NCBI RefSeq assembly: GCF_001746205.1
Contig: NZ_MDCO01000011.1
Location: 1-42,742, forward strand
Reading direction: 5' to 3'
Source: Brachyspira hampsonii
GTDB lineage: Bacteria > Spirochaetota > Brachyspiria > Brachyspirales > Brachyspiraceae
Length of the DNA stretch: 42,742 nucleotides
Notes under the pieces: model-generated
Told to the model about the DNA's origin: nothing
Database searches by the model: none
The model's input: only the letters and a program-made list of their open reading frames with translations
Shown here: positions 1 to 8,580 of the stretch, one piece after another
How the letters are laid out: every line of letters begins with the position of its first letter
Numbering within the stretch: position 1 is the stretch's first letter
Translations under genes and position numbers: made by a program

Positions 1-42
1 GAAAAAAATACAAAATTATTAATTAAAAATTATGAAATATAC

Positions 43-71
43 AAAGGAGCGGTTATACAAAGCCGTTCTTT
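43..71 (+). terminator. possible rho-independent terminator of an upstream gene
   Basis: An imperfect hairpin pairs AAAGGA and CGGTT with AGCCG and TTCTTT across one bulged G, with a 5-nt loop. It lies before the first gene, so it would end a gene left of the window. The T-run after it is short, so this is a modest call. Confidence 0.35.
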
Positions 72-145
72 ATATTGTGAAATCATAAGAAATTCAGTGA
101 AAGTTATATAGTAAAACTTTCATAATAAATTGAAGGAATTTTATT

Positions 146-670
146 ATGAAAAAACAAATTAAAATTTTATCAATATTAGCAATTATTATACTATCATCTG
201 TTTCATGTTCAAATCCAAATAATCCAAACAATCAGAATAAAAATATTATTGCTGATACTACAAATTGGAAAGATAGAGCAAATTATAAACTATTACAGCA
301 AGTATGGCAAGGTACATCATTAGTATTTAATTATATAAATAATGAAAATGATTATGCAGGTGCACTTAATTCATACTTTGAATATCCCAAAATTATGAAT
401 TATAATATTGTTGTAGAAGCAATAGGTTGGATATCTGATACTGAAGGCATTATTTATGGCAGGTATGGATATAATTTAGATTATAGTTTACTTAAAAAGT
501 ATTATGCAATAGCATTTAGAAATTTAACTGAAAATGGTGTGGAATTTTCTGAAGCTTCATTGTCTGATAAAAAATACACTGACACTTTAGAAGAAGCATT
601 GAATACTTTTACAATAGCAAGCGGAGCATTTAAAACTTACAATAATTATACAGTATATAAACAACAATAA
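146..670 (+). CDS. small secreted lipoprotein, function unknown
   Basis: A 174-residue protein with an N-terminal lysine-rich start, a hydrophobic stretch and a lipobox ending SSVSC at about residue 21, so it is probably a lipid-anchored envelope protein. After the cysteine comes an Asn/Pro-rich linker, then a mostly helical-looking domain rich in Tyr and Asn with no motif I recognise. The start is backed by AAGGAATT a few bases upstream. A strong terminator hairpin follows the stop, so it is probably monocistronic. The next gene encodes another lipoprotein of similar size and the one after that an outer-membrane receptor, which suggests an envelope role, but the two lipoproteins are not obviously homologous. 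Confidence 0.8.
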   Translation: MKKQIKILSILAIIILSSVSCSNPNNPNNQNKNIIADTTNWKDRANYKLLQQVWQGTSLVFNYINNENDYAGALNSYFEYPKIMNYNIVVEAIGWISDTEGIIYGRYGYNLDYSLLKKYYAIAFRNLTENGVEFSEASLSDKKYTDTLEEALNTFTIASGAFKTYNNYTVYKQQ

Positions 671-691
671 AATATATTTATTATATTTGAC

Positions 692-732
692 TCAAAAGAT
701 ACTTTATGAAATTTTTATAAAGTATCTTTTGA
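692..732 (+). terminator. terminator after the first lipoprotein gene
   Basis: A perfect 16-bp inverted repeat (TCAAAAGATACTTTAT with its complement) around a 9-nt loop, placed 22 bases after the stop codon. The downstream tract is T-rich but interrupted (ATTTATTTAT). Confidence 0.7.
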
Positions 733-769
733 TTTATTTATAAAATTAATATGATAAAAGGAAATTATT

Positions 770-1354
770 ATGCAAAATAGAATTAAAATTATAATAACAA
801 TATTCATAATATTAATAATTTCTATTTCATGCGGTCAAAAATCAGCAACAGATCCTAGACAGGAAGCAGCTGAAGAAACCGCTGATAAAGAAAGCGTATC
901 AGGTGTTGAAATTTCTAATGGTTATAACGGTACTGTTTATTACGGCAATCAGTCTTTTACAGGAGAAATAACCCAGGCTAAAATTGAAGAACTATGGAAA
1001 AACATGGTTAAAAATAAAATTATATATGCTGCATCTACTTATACTACAATAACAGGCGAATTCAAAGAAGATGCTAACTATTATGAAGAAAAATGGGAAA
1101 ATGGAACAACTGCCAGAACAGTTTTTAAAAGATGTATGATATGCAAATACAATGGTAAAAATTATATAGCCGGAGTATATTGGGATAATAAAACAGGTGT
1201 TGGAATGTTAATACGATACAGACTTATTATAATAGATGAAGAAGGTGTGGAACAGGCTTGGTATGGTGGCGGATCTGATGAAAATGTTATACCTAATGAA
1301 AACACTAGTGATTGGGTTAAATATTGGTGGCCTTTCGGTTATTTACAGCTTTAA
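770..1354 (+). CDS. lipoprotein, function unknown
   Basis: A 194-residue protein with a signal peptide ending in lipobox SISC at about residue 21, then a charged Glu/Asp/Lys linker to about residue 45 and a globular domain with several Trp and Tyr residues. No family was recognised. AAAAGGAAATT upstream gives a good ribosome binding site. It lies 45 bp before a TonB-dependent-receptor-like gene in the same direction. A lipoprotein next to an outer-membrane receptor is a common arrangement for envelope uptake systems, but a functional link here is inference. Confidence 0.8.
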   Translation: MQNRIKIIITIFIILIISISCGQKSATDPRQEAAEETADKESVSGVEISNGYNGTVYYGNQSFTGEITQAKIEELWKNMVKNKIIYAASTYTTITGEFKEDANYYEEKWENGTTARTVFKRCMICKYNGKNYIAGVYWDNKTGVGMLIRYRLIIIDEEGVEQAWYGGGSDENVIPNENTSDWVKYWWPFGYLQL

Positions 1355-1399
1355 TAAAAATAAAAAATATATTATAATATTTAAACAAAATTTTTAATT

Positions 1400-3346
1400 A
1401 TGAAAAAGTATATCATAGCATTATTTATATTTACAAATTTATTATATTCTCAAACTTACCTAATAAGAGAACTTAAAGGCGGTATTTGGGTTACTTCTCA
1501 AGTAGAGATAACGAATGCATCTCAAACTAATCAGACAAATCAGCCTTCAGCTCCCAAAGTTCCAATAAAAGCAAATAATAGAGTAATAACTTCTGAAGAA
1601 ATAGATAGAATGGGATATAAAAATGCTCAGGAAGTTTTAGCTAATCAGCCGGGATTTGTTAATAAAGGTACATATATGGGAAATGAAGTTGTTGACCCGG
1701 CAGGAGCCAATGGAGACAATATAAAAATATATGTTAATGGCGTACTTATGAATACTGCTAAAGGAAATGCTGATGCCGGTGTTGATTTAAGAAGAATACC
1801 TTCAAATTTGATAGAATCTATTGAAATAATAGGAAACTCCATATATATTACAACTAAAAGTCCTGTTCAGGATATACTTTTGATATCATTAGGTTATGGT
1901 TCTTATAATACTGTGAGACCGTCCATACTATTTTCCAGAAATATTGATGAACATCAGGTATTTACTTTCACAGCAGATTCATACTACAGCGATGCTAATT
2001 ACTATTATGATTTTATTAACTCTTCAGGAGACAGAATACAAGGAAACTTCAAAGATAATAGGCAGTTTATAGTAAACTCATCAGCCAACTATAAATATAC
2101 ATTCGATAATAAAGATTATATAAATGTATTTGCTAATATATCATATTCTAGTTCTGCAGCACAATACGAAATTCCGCCTATAAATAAAACAGATTCTTGG
2201 TTTACTTTTACTACTCTTACATCTTCAGTATCATATAATGGATTTTCTGATATTTTAGATTATACTGTTACTTTATCATATTTATTTGATTCATTTGTAG
2301 ACAGACCTTATTATCAGAATGGTAAATTTATATCAGATTATAAATCGCATGCTATAGCTTTAAATACTTCTTTATCAAGAATGGATGAATTTATACCAAA
2401 TACTATTACAATGTATAATAAACTAACACCTGAATATAGATATGATATTTTAACAGAAGATACAAATTCCATAGAAACTAATTTCTATTATTATCCCCAA
2501 AGACATTCTCTTTCATTAAAATATGAAATGCAGTTATCTTTCGGATATTGGGATAATGCAACACCAATATTTACATTACTTCCAAGTATAAAATATGAAT
2601 ATCAAAATGAAGTATTCACAAATCAAGAAAATAAAAATTATTTAGCATATAATGTTGGATTTAATTTAAATTTTTATAAAGGCTACGGATTATATTTTGG
2701 TTATATGAGTGATTATACAGCACCCACATTTAATGATTTATATTACGGAACTTTTAGTAATCCTCAGCTGCTGCCTGAAAGCTATAATCAATTACTCACA
2801 AAATTAACATTAGAACCCGTTACCAATTTGAAAATAGAAGCATCTTATGCATATACAACATATACAAATAAAATAATTTGGTATGGTAATACCCCTATAA
2901 ATGTTGATACAGCAACTTCTCATATAGTTACACCAAGCATAAGTTATGATATACCATTTGCAGGGTATCATAAGATAAAAACAAAATTAGGTTATTCTTA
3001 TCAGCTTGCCTATATGGGTAAAGATAAAATGCCTAAAATAGGCTTGCCCGAACATGTTATAAGTGCCCTATTAGGCTATGACTTTATACCAAAAAATAAA
3101 GTATTAAGCTCATTATCATTGAATATTTACTATACCTACTCTGTTCCAAGACCTTTAACAGATTATAGACCTATAAGATATTCTGAAGCATTTCATGATT
3201 TTAATATATCGTTCTATTCTATATGGTTTGAGCACTTAATATTTTTTATGCATTTTAAAAATATTTTTAATAAAACTCCCATACTTTCTACATATTCTGT
3301 TGCTAAACCTTTTACTTGGGAATTTGAAATTGGATACAATTTTTAA
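1400..3346 (+). CDS. TonB-dependent receptor-like outer-membrane protein
   Basis: A 648-residue protein with a signal peptide ending LLYSQ, a linker rich in Asn, Gln and Thr, and then a plug-like domain at about residues 57-150. The plug shows the pattern VITSEEIDRMGYKNAQEVL, then PGF, then IKIYVNGVLMN, then RRIPSNLIESIEIIGNS. The rest is long alternating aromatic strands typical of a 22-strand beta barrel, and the chain ends in Phe (GYNF) as outer-membrane barrels do. The family (BtuB/FepA-like) imports metal chelates, vitamin B12 or other large solutes using TonB energy; the substrate here is unknown. A clear ribosome binding site is missing, although TATAAT at 1373-1378 could start a short-leader transcript. 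No TonB/ExbB genes are visible nearby. Confidence 0.8.
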   Translation: MKKYIIALFIFTNLLYSQTYLIRELKGGIWVTSQVEITNASQTNQTNQPSAPKVPIKANNRVITSEEIDRMGYKNAQEVLANQPGFVNKGTYMGNEVVDPAGANGDNIKIYVNGVLMNTAKGNADAGVDLRRIPSNLIESIEIIGNSIYITTKSPVQDILLISLGYGSYNTVRPSILFSRNIDEHQVFTFTADSYYSDANYYYDFINSSGDRIQGNFKDNRQFIVNSSANYKYTFDNKDYINVFANISYSSSAAQYEIPPINKTDSWFTFTTLTSSVSYNGFSDILDYTVTLSYLFDSFVDRPYYQNGKFISDYKSHAIALNTSLSRMDEFIPNTITMYNKLTPEYRYDILTEDTNSIETNFYYYPQRHSLSLKYEMQLSFGYWDNATPIFTLLPSIKYEYQNEVFTNQENKNYLAYNVGFNLNFYKGYGLYFGYMSDYTAPTFNDLYYGTFSNPQLLPESYNQLLTKLTLEPVTNLKIEASYAYTTYTNKIIWYGNTPINVDTATSHIVTPSISYDIPFAGYHKIKTKLGYSYQLAYMGKDKMPKIGLPEHVISALLGYDFIPKNKVLSSLSLNIYYTYSVPRPLTDYRPIRYSEAFHDFNISFYSIWFEHLIFFMHFKNIFNKTPILSTYSVAKPFTWEFEIGYNF

Positions 3347-3513
3347 ATATTTATCATTTTTTTATTTAATATTAAAATATTTTCAAAAATATGAAACAAA
3401 TTTATTTTTTTATAATATTCTATTGACTTTTATAGATATGGTTATATACTTAATAAATATTAGTAAAAATTCAATAAATATTCTTTCTATACATTATATA
3501 GTAGGAGTTATTA

Positions 3514-4644
3514 ATGGAATTCATATTAAATACCAAAATAATATCTGGGCATAATGCTCTATTAGAATTGGATCTTTCAAAATCTAAAAGAGTTTCTATT
3601 TTTACGGATAATAATATGCTCAAAATCGGTGCCTGCGATACAACAATAGAATTAATAAAAAAAAATAATATTGATTATGAAATTTTTTCAGATATAGAAC
3701 CGGATCCTAGTTTTGAAATAGTTATAAAATGTTTAAGTAAGATTTTAACATTTGAGTCTGATACCATAATAGCTATAGGCGGAGGATCTGTAATAGATAC
3801 TGCTAAATCAGTAATATATTTTGCTTTAGAAATAAATAAAAGAATGTCAAGCGGTTTGAAAAAGCCTTTTTTCATAGCTGTTCCTACTACAAGCGGTACA
3901 GGTTCTGAAGTTACTTCTTATGCAGTAATAACTGATAATAAAACACATACTAAAGTACCTCTAGTTTCAAATGAAATGTTTCCTGATATAGCATTATTAG
4001 ATTCTCAATTTACTTTAACTGTTCCTCCTAGAATAACAGCTGAAACCGGAATGGATGTTATGACTCATGCTTTTGAATCTTATGTATCTATCAATTCAAG
4101 TGCATTTACTATGCCTTATAGTGAGTATGCTATAATAGGAGTTTTTAATAATATTTCAAAAGCTGTTCATAATGGAAAGGATGCTAATGCTAGAATAGCT
4201 ATGCATGAATTATCATGTACTGCCGGCATAGCTTTTAATAATGCTGGTTTAGGTTTAATACATGCTATGGCACATGCACTTGGAGGAAGATTCAGTCAGC
4301 CTCATGGAAGAGCGAATGCAATATTAATGCCTTATGTCATAGAATATAATGCTGAGCATTGCAGTAAATCTGCTTCTAAATATGCTAAGATTATAAGACT
4401 TTTAAATGTTAAAAATATAGATGATGATATTACTGCAAGTAAAATATTAAAATCCCTAATTTTAGAATTAAATAAAGCAATAGGAATAAATCAGAAAATA
4501 ACTGACTATGGTGTTGATAAAACAGAATTTGAAAATGCAATAGATGAAATGGCTTCACATGCCGTTAAAGATGTATGTATATTAACTAATCCTGTTAAGC
4601 CTAGTTTGGAAGACATCAAAAATCTATATAGAAATCTTATTTAA
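3514..4644 (+). CDS. iron-containing (group III) alcohol dehydrogenase
   Basis: A 376-residue NAD(P)-dependent alcohol dehydrogenase, close to full length for the family. The nucleotide-binding signature GGGSVIDTAKS is at about residues 89-99, followed by PTTSGTGSEVT. The metal-site histidines sit in MTHAFESY, GLIHAMAHALGG and QPHGRANA. Such enzymes reduce aldehydes or ketones to alcohols at fermentation end points, or oxidise diols; the substrate cannot be read from sequence. The start is chosen from GTAGGAG 7 bases upstream. It overlaps no neighbour and lies alone between the receptor gene and the channel gene. Confidence 0.92.
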   Translation: MEFILNTKIISGHNALLELDLSKSKRVSIFTDNNMLKIGACDTTIELIKKNNIDYEIFSDIEPDPSFEIVIKCLSKILTFESDTIIAIGGGSVIDTAKSVIYFALEINKRMSSGLKKPFFIAVPTTSGTGSEVTSYAVITDNKTHTKVPLVSNEMFPDIALLDSQFTLTVPPRITAETGMDVMTHAFESYVSINSSAFTMPYSEYAIIGVFNNISKAVHNGKDANARIAMHELSCTAGIAFNNAGLGLIHAMAHALGGRFSQPHGRANAILMPYVIEYNAEHCSKSASKYAKIIRLLNVKNIDDDITASKILKSLILELNKAIGINQKITDYGVDKTEFENAIDEMASHAVKDVCILTNPVKPSLEDIKNLYRNLI

Positions 4645-4684
4645 ATATAAATAAAAAATATTATTTATTTTAATAAAAAATATT

Positions 4685-4712
4685 TTGCAATTTTAATTTA
4701 CTTTAGTATAAT
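4685..4712 (+). promoter_or_regulatory. sigma-70 type promoter for the channel gene
   Basis: TTGCAA (4685-4690), a 16-bp spacer and TATAAT (4707-4712) lie 34 bp before the ATG. An inverted repeat (ATAATCTTTT and AAAAGATTAT, 4709-4738) overlaps the -10 and fills most of the leader. It could be an operator or an RNA hairpin close to the start codon. Confidence 0.5.
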
Positions 4713-4746
4713 CTTTTATATATATAAAAAAGATTATGAGTTTTTT

Positions 4747-6507
4747 ATGATAAAAGATATATCTAATTATATAAAATATAGAATTGATAGAATGCTTAAT
4801 AAAGGTCTTTTCTATCAATTAATGCTTTTAGTATTCGCAATAATAATTCTTCTTTTAATAGTGTCTATATTTATAATAGTATTTTTTCAGTATCCGCCTA
4901 AAGATGCATTTTGGGATAGTTTAATGCAGTTCATAGATACAGGAAATATATCATCGGTAGAAGGCAGCACAGGTATTGTATTAACTTTTCTTATGGTAAC
5001 TTTTATTGGTGTATGCGGCTGGGGTTCTCTTATAGCAATGATTAATAAGGCTCTTCAGGATAGAATTAATAATTTAAGTAAAGGCAACGCTTTTATTATG
5101 GAAAAAAATCATTCTATTATATTAGGATATGGCGAAGAGGCTTTGACTATAGTAGAAGAGTTTATTATGGCTAAAGTAAAAACTATAATTATACTCTCAG
5201 AACATAATGTTGATATAATAAGAAAAAGAATATCCTTTATAAAAGGAAGTAAGAAAACTAATATAATAATAAGAGAAGGATCCGCTAGCAGAATAGAAAA
5301 TATTAAACTTCTTAATATAGCAAAATCTTCAAGCATATCAATAATAAACAATGATGATACAGAGTCATTAAATATACTTCTAGCTTTAAAAAAGATAGTG
5401 GAAGAAGAAGAACTTGATAAAAAAATCAATATATGCGTATTAGTTCATGAAGAAGATACTATTGAAATAATAAAATCTATTGAAGAAAAAAACTTTGTTA
5501 TACATGTAATTTACAAATATGAGATATTATACAAACTTATAGCTCAAAGCATTATTTATACAGGACTTAGTAATGTTTATGAAGATTTATTTTCAAATGA
5601 CGGCAATGTATTTTATATAGAAACAGATCATGACTGTAATGACTGCAAATTTGAAGATGCCGCGTTAAAATATCTTGAAAGAGGTATGATACTTTTAGGT
5701 ATAACAAAAGAAGATAGAAGTCAGTTATTAATACCTAATTATGATTATATATTAAAAAAAGAAAACAGACTTGTAATACTTTCAAGAAATAATAATGATG
5801 ATAATATAAAAGAATATCCTGATATAAAACCAAGCATAATAAAATACAAAAATAATATTTTATTAATATGCGAAGAGAACAGATATGATGAAATAATAAA
5901 AGAGATTTCTGAATATATGGAAAATCATAATACAAGTATGATTAGTTACAATTCAATAAAATCTCAAAAAAATAAATATAAGTTTATGCGTGAAAAACTA
6001 AAAGAAGAAAATACTACAAAAATAGTTTTAATATCAGAAGATAATCTTACTGATGTAAAAAGCATTAATATACTTTTAATCATAAGACAGATTATAAGAA
6101 AAGAGAATCTAAATATAGCAATACTTTCTTTATTAAACTCAATACAAAAAAGGAATTTAATATATTCTGATGATGTAAGAGATTTTATAGTAAGCGGTAA
6201 ATTAATAGGCATGCTTATGGCACAGGCTTCTATAAGTTCAAATATACTGTACATTTTCTATGGGCTTTTAAGTAAAAATGGAAAAGATATAATAATGTCG
6301 CCCTACTCCGATTATTTTAATGAATCAAAAAGTTTTAAAGATGTTTATTTATATTTACTTAGAAAAAAAATTATTATCATCGGAGTGAAAAGATACAATG
6401 ATGTTATTATAAATCCGAATAATGACTGCATGTTAGATAATAAAGATGAAATAATCATTATTACAAACTATGTACTTGAAGAAGAAAATGAAGAGCTAAT
6501 TTTTTAA
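4747..6507 (+). CDS. CASTOR/POLLUX-type ion channel protein with TrkA-N/RCK domains
   Basis: A 586-residue membrane protein. A strong transmembrane helix at about residues 23-47 is followed by a pore-like stretch (AFWDSLMQFIDTGN) and a second helix pair near residues 75-100. Next comes a Rossmann-type RCK domain opening with HSIILGYGEEALTIVEEF, and later a second nucleotide-binding-like region and TrkA-C-like segments. This order matches the CASTOR/POLLUX/DMI1 family, which in plants forms nuclear Ca2+-permeable channels and in bacteria is presumed to gate monovalent cations or Ca2+. Ion selectivity is unknown. There is no obvious ribosome binding site; the leader is a T-run after a hairpin. 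It is transcribed alone and converges on an ankyrin gene. Confidence 0.8.
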   Translation: MIKDISNYIKYRIDRMLNKGLFYQLMLLVFAIIILLLIVSIFIIVFFQYPPKDAFWDSLMQFIDTGNISSVEGSTGIVLTFLMVTFIGVCGWGSLIAMINKALQDRINNLSKGNAFIMEKNHSIILGYGEEALTIVEEFIMAKVKTIIILSEHNVDIIRKRISFIKGSKKTNIIIREGSASRIENIKLLNIAKSSSISIINNDDTESLNILLALKKIVEEEELDKKINICVLVHEEDTIEIIKSIEEKNFVIHVIYKYEILYKLIAQSIIYTGLSNVYEDLFSNDGNVFYIETDHDCNDCKFEDAALKYLERGMILLGITKEDRSQLLIPNYDYILKKENRLVILSRNNNDDNIKEYPDIKPSIIKYKNNILLICEENRYDEIIKEISEYMENHNTSMISYNSIKSQKNKYKFMREKLKEENTTKIVLISEDNLTDVKSINILLIIRQIIRKENLNIAILSLLNSIQKRNLIYSDDVRDFIVSGKLIGMLMAQASISSNILYIFYGLLSKNGKDIIMSPYSDYFNESKSFKDVYLYLLRKKIIIIGVKRYNDVIINPNNDCMLDNKDEIIIITNYVLEEENEELIF

Positions 6508-6509
6508 AA

Positions 6510-6860
6510 CTAAATATTTTGCTCAATTAACTTAATTATATCAGTATAATTTTTTTGCTTGGCATAGAATAAAGCATCATTACCATGTTTATTAACTATG
6601 GATTTATCAGCATTTGCTTTAATTAATAATTCTACAACTTTAATATGTCCTTCCATACATGCCAATATAAGAGCAGTATTGCCTACATCATCTTGTACAT
6701 TAATATTAATATTTTTAGCAATAATTTTTTCTATAACATCTTCATCACCAAATATTGCTGCATCCAAAAAAGTTTCTTCATCTTGACTAAGAGGATAAAG
6801 CCTATTAAAAGAGATAAAAGATATAGATATAATTATTAATATAAGTATAGTTTTTTTCAT
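6510..6860 (-). CDS. secreted ankyrin-repeat protein
   Basis: A 116-residue protein with a signal peptide (about residues 1-24) followed by roughly three ankyrin repeats. They are recognisable by ININVQDDVGNTALILACMEG, HIKVVELLIKANADKSIVNK and HGNDALFYAKQKN. The start is supported by an AGGAGG site upstream. Secreted small ankyrin proteins are frequent in Brachyspira, and a second, broken one lies at 25.0 kb in this window. The role is probably periplasmic protein binding (inference). The gene converges on the channel gene with only 2 bp between stops. Confidence 0.85.
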   Translation of the reverse strand: MKKTILILIIISISFISFNRLYPLSQDEETFLDAAIFGDEDVIEKIIAKNININVQDDVGNTALILACMEGHIKVVELLIKANADKSIVNKHGNDALFYAKQKNYTDIIKLIEQNI

Positions 6861-6915
6861 AATGAATATCCTCCTATTCTATTATTGGAGAAAAATTATT
6901 TATCGTTAAAAAATA

Positions 6916-6951
6916 AAAACTATTCTCAAATAATTATTTAAGAATAGTTTT
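6916..6951 (-). terminator. terminator of the tRNA-Ile/tRNA-Ala unit
   Basis: A perfect 11-bp stem (AAAACTATTCT with AGAATAGTTTT, read on the minus strand) is followed by TATTTTTT. It lies just after the 3' end of tRNA-Ala. Confidence 0.75.
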
Positions 6952-6960
6952 ATTAAGATG

Positions 6961-7034
6961 TGGAGGTTATGGGGATCGAACCCACGACCTACTGCGTGCA
7001 AGGCAGTCGCTCTCCCAAACTGAGCTAAACCCCC
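6961..7034 (-). tRNA. tRNA-Ala (anticodon TGC)
   Basis: Read on the minus strand the gene folds into a cloverleaf. Acceptor GGGGGTT pairs with AACCTCC (one G-T pair) with discriminator A. The D arm starts TAGCTCAG, and the anticodon stem ACTGC/GCAGT encloses loop CTTGCAC with anticodon TGC. The T arm carries GGTTCGATCC. CCA is not encoded. It is the second gene of a two-tRNA transcript after tRNA-Ile. Confidence 0.95.
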
Positions 7035-7065
7035 GAATAATATATTATTAAAGAACCTGAGCGTG

Positions 7066-7139
7066 TGGGCCTGGGAGGAATTGAACCACCGACCTTTCGA
7101 TTATCAGTCGAACGCTCTAGCCATCTGAGCTACAGGCCC
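7066..7139 (-). tRNA. tRNA-Ile (anticodon GAT)
   Basis: A minus-strand cloverleaf. Acceptor GGGCCTG pairs with CAGGCCC, discriminator A. D arm TAGCTCAG. Anticodon stem TTCGA/TCGAA encloses loop CTGATAA with anticodon GAT. T arm GGTTCAATTCC. CCA is not encoded. It is followed 31 bp later by tRNA-Ala. This pair usually sits in the 16S-23S spacer of bacterial rRNA operons but stands alone here. Confidence 0.95.
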
Positions 7140-7169
7140 TTAAAATTATTCATCAACGATATGTATTGC

Positions 7170-7197
7170 ATTATAGCATATTTAAAAAAAATAGCAA
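7170..7197 (-). promoter_or_regulatory. promoter of the tRNA-Ile/tRNA-Ala unit
   Basis: On the minus strand TTGCTA, a 16-bp spacer and a perfect TATAAT lie about 30 bp upstream of tRNA-Ile. Confidence 0.65.
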
Positions 7198-7236
7198 GCA
7201 TTTTTTTTAAATTTTTATAAAACTTTATAAAATATG

Positions 7237-7264
7237 TTGTAAAAAAACTATTTAATATTATAAT
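7237..7264 (+). promoter_or_regulatory. promoter immediately before the AI-2E permease gene
   Basis: TTGTAA (7237-7242), a 16-bp spacer and TATAAT (7259-7264). Only 8 bp separate the -10 box from the ATG at 7273, so a transcript starting at the usual distance would have almost no 5' leader. No ribosome binding site is visible. Confidence 0.5.
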
Positions 7265-7272
7265 ATAAGAAT

Positions 7273-8580
7273 ATGATTGGTAAAAATAATTTTTATTCTA
7301 AAGATAATAATTCTTTAATACATAATAAAATTTTGATTATTGGGGGAGAAATACTATTAATTGCAATAGTATTCTCAGCATTTTTTTATTTTTGTTATTT
7401 GATTAGGGAAATAATAAACCCTATTATATTATTTCTTATACTTATAGCAGCATTAATACCTTTTTGGAAATATATATGGGCAAAAACTTCAATAGTATTA
7501 ATATTAGCACTATTTACATTATGGGTAATTAAAGAGGCTGGATATTTAGTAGCTCCATTTATTTGGGGTATATTCATTGCGTATATGTTTGATCCTTTAA
7601 TAACAAAAATGCAAAAAAAAATTCCTAGAATAGTAGGCGTATTATTAATATACATACCATTGCTCATATTAGCTATAATATTTTTTATATTCATACTTCC
7701 TAGAACCATAGAACAGATTGAAGTGATATTAAAAACATTACCGCAGTATGTAGATAAAATATACAACTCTATATCAGATATGCTTATAACATTATCTGGA
7801 AAATTAAATAGGACTATAGGAAAAAGTTTTGATATAAATTTAGAAATAGATTCACAAGCTATAAATGACTTTTTATTCGGAAATAGCGGCGTAATAACTT
7901 TAATGTATAAAAAAATTATAGATTTTAGATTCCAGAATATAAACAGCATAACCAAAATATTCAGTATAATATTTTCATACTTTGTAATACTTCCATTTGT
8001 AACTTTTTATCTAATGCTGGATTTCCAAAATATCAAGGGAAAAATGATAAAACTAATTCCTATGAGATGGCAAAATTCTGTAAGTGATATAATAAAAAAT
8101 TCAAATTATATAATAAATGGATATGTAGTTGGAATGACTATATTAGCTGTATCATTTTTCATAATAACTTATATACTTCTCTCAGTAACAAATACCAAAT
8201 ATGCCTTTATATTAGCTTTACTTAGAGGAATTCTAAATTATATACCATTTATAGGACCATTTGCCGCATTTATCTCAGCCCTATTTATAGGAATAATTAC
8301 AGAAGAAATATGGTGGTATGGTGCTTTAAAAATGTGTATAATATACGGAATTATACAAGTAATAGATTCAGGAATAATGGCGCCTAAAATATTAGGAAAA
8401 TCAGTAAAGATACACCCAATAGCTGTAATGTTCAGCACAATTATAGGAGGAGTTCTTTTTGGTTTATTAGGAGTATTATTTGCCGTTCCATTTTGCGGAA
8501 TCATACTTATAATAATAAAAAACTTTTTTAATAAATACTATAACTCAAAATTTTATACTTTAACTAAAAGAGGCGAATAA
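7273..8580 (+). CDS. AI-2E family transporter (permease)
   Basis: A 435-residue integral membrane protein with about eight hydrophobic segments. The family's central extramembrane stretch (about residues 130-215) lies between early and late helices, and the C-terminal half carries the signature GILNYIPFIGPFAAFISALF and later GGVLFGLLGVLFAVPF. Members include TqsA (autoinducer-2 export) and putative Na+/H+ antiporters, so the name does not prove a quorum-sensing role. An N-terminal hydrophilic extension of about 15 residues precedes the first helix. Its stop codon abuts the start of the next gene (TAA then ATG), so the two are probably translated from one mRNA. Confidence 0.88.
   Translation: MIGKNNFYSKDNNSLIHNKILIIGGEILLIAIVFSAFFYFCYLIREIINPIILFLILIAALIPFWKYIWAKTSIVLILALFTLWVIKEAGYLVAPFIWGIFIAYMFDPLITKMQKKIPRIVGVLLIYIPLLILAIIFFIFILPRTIEQIEVILKTLPQYVDKIYNSISDMLITLSGKLNRTIGKSFDINLEIDSQAINDFLFGNSGVITLMYKKIIDFRFQNINSITKIFSIIFSYFVILPFVTFYLMLDFQNIKGKMIKLIPMRWQNSVSDIIKNSNYIINGYVVGMTILAVSFFIITYILLSVTNTKYAFILALLRGILNYIPFIGPFAAFISALFIGIITEEIWWYGALKMCIIYGIIQVIDSGIMAPKILGKSVKIHPIAVMFSTIIGGVLFGLLGVLFAVPFCGIILIIIKNFFNKYYNSKFYTLTKRGE

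Noticed and set aside
3300-3554. 84-codon plus-strand frame
   Set aside because: It overlaps the end of the receptor gene and start of the dehydrogenase gene in another frame, has no ribosome binding site and has a low-complexity composition.
5109-5429. 106-codon minus-strand frame and similar long antisense frames in 5-6.3 kb
   Set aside because: Shadows of the channel gene; Ser/Ile-rich antisense translations are expected from A/T-biased codons.
7395-7955. 186-codon minus-strand frame
   Set aside because: Antisense shadow of the AI-2E permease gene, which has clear family motifs.
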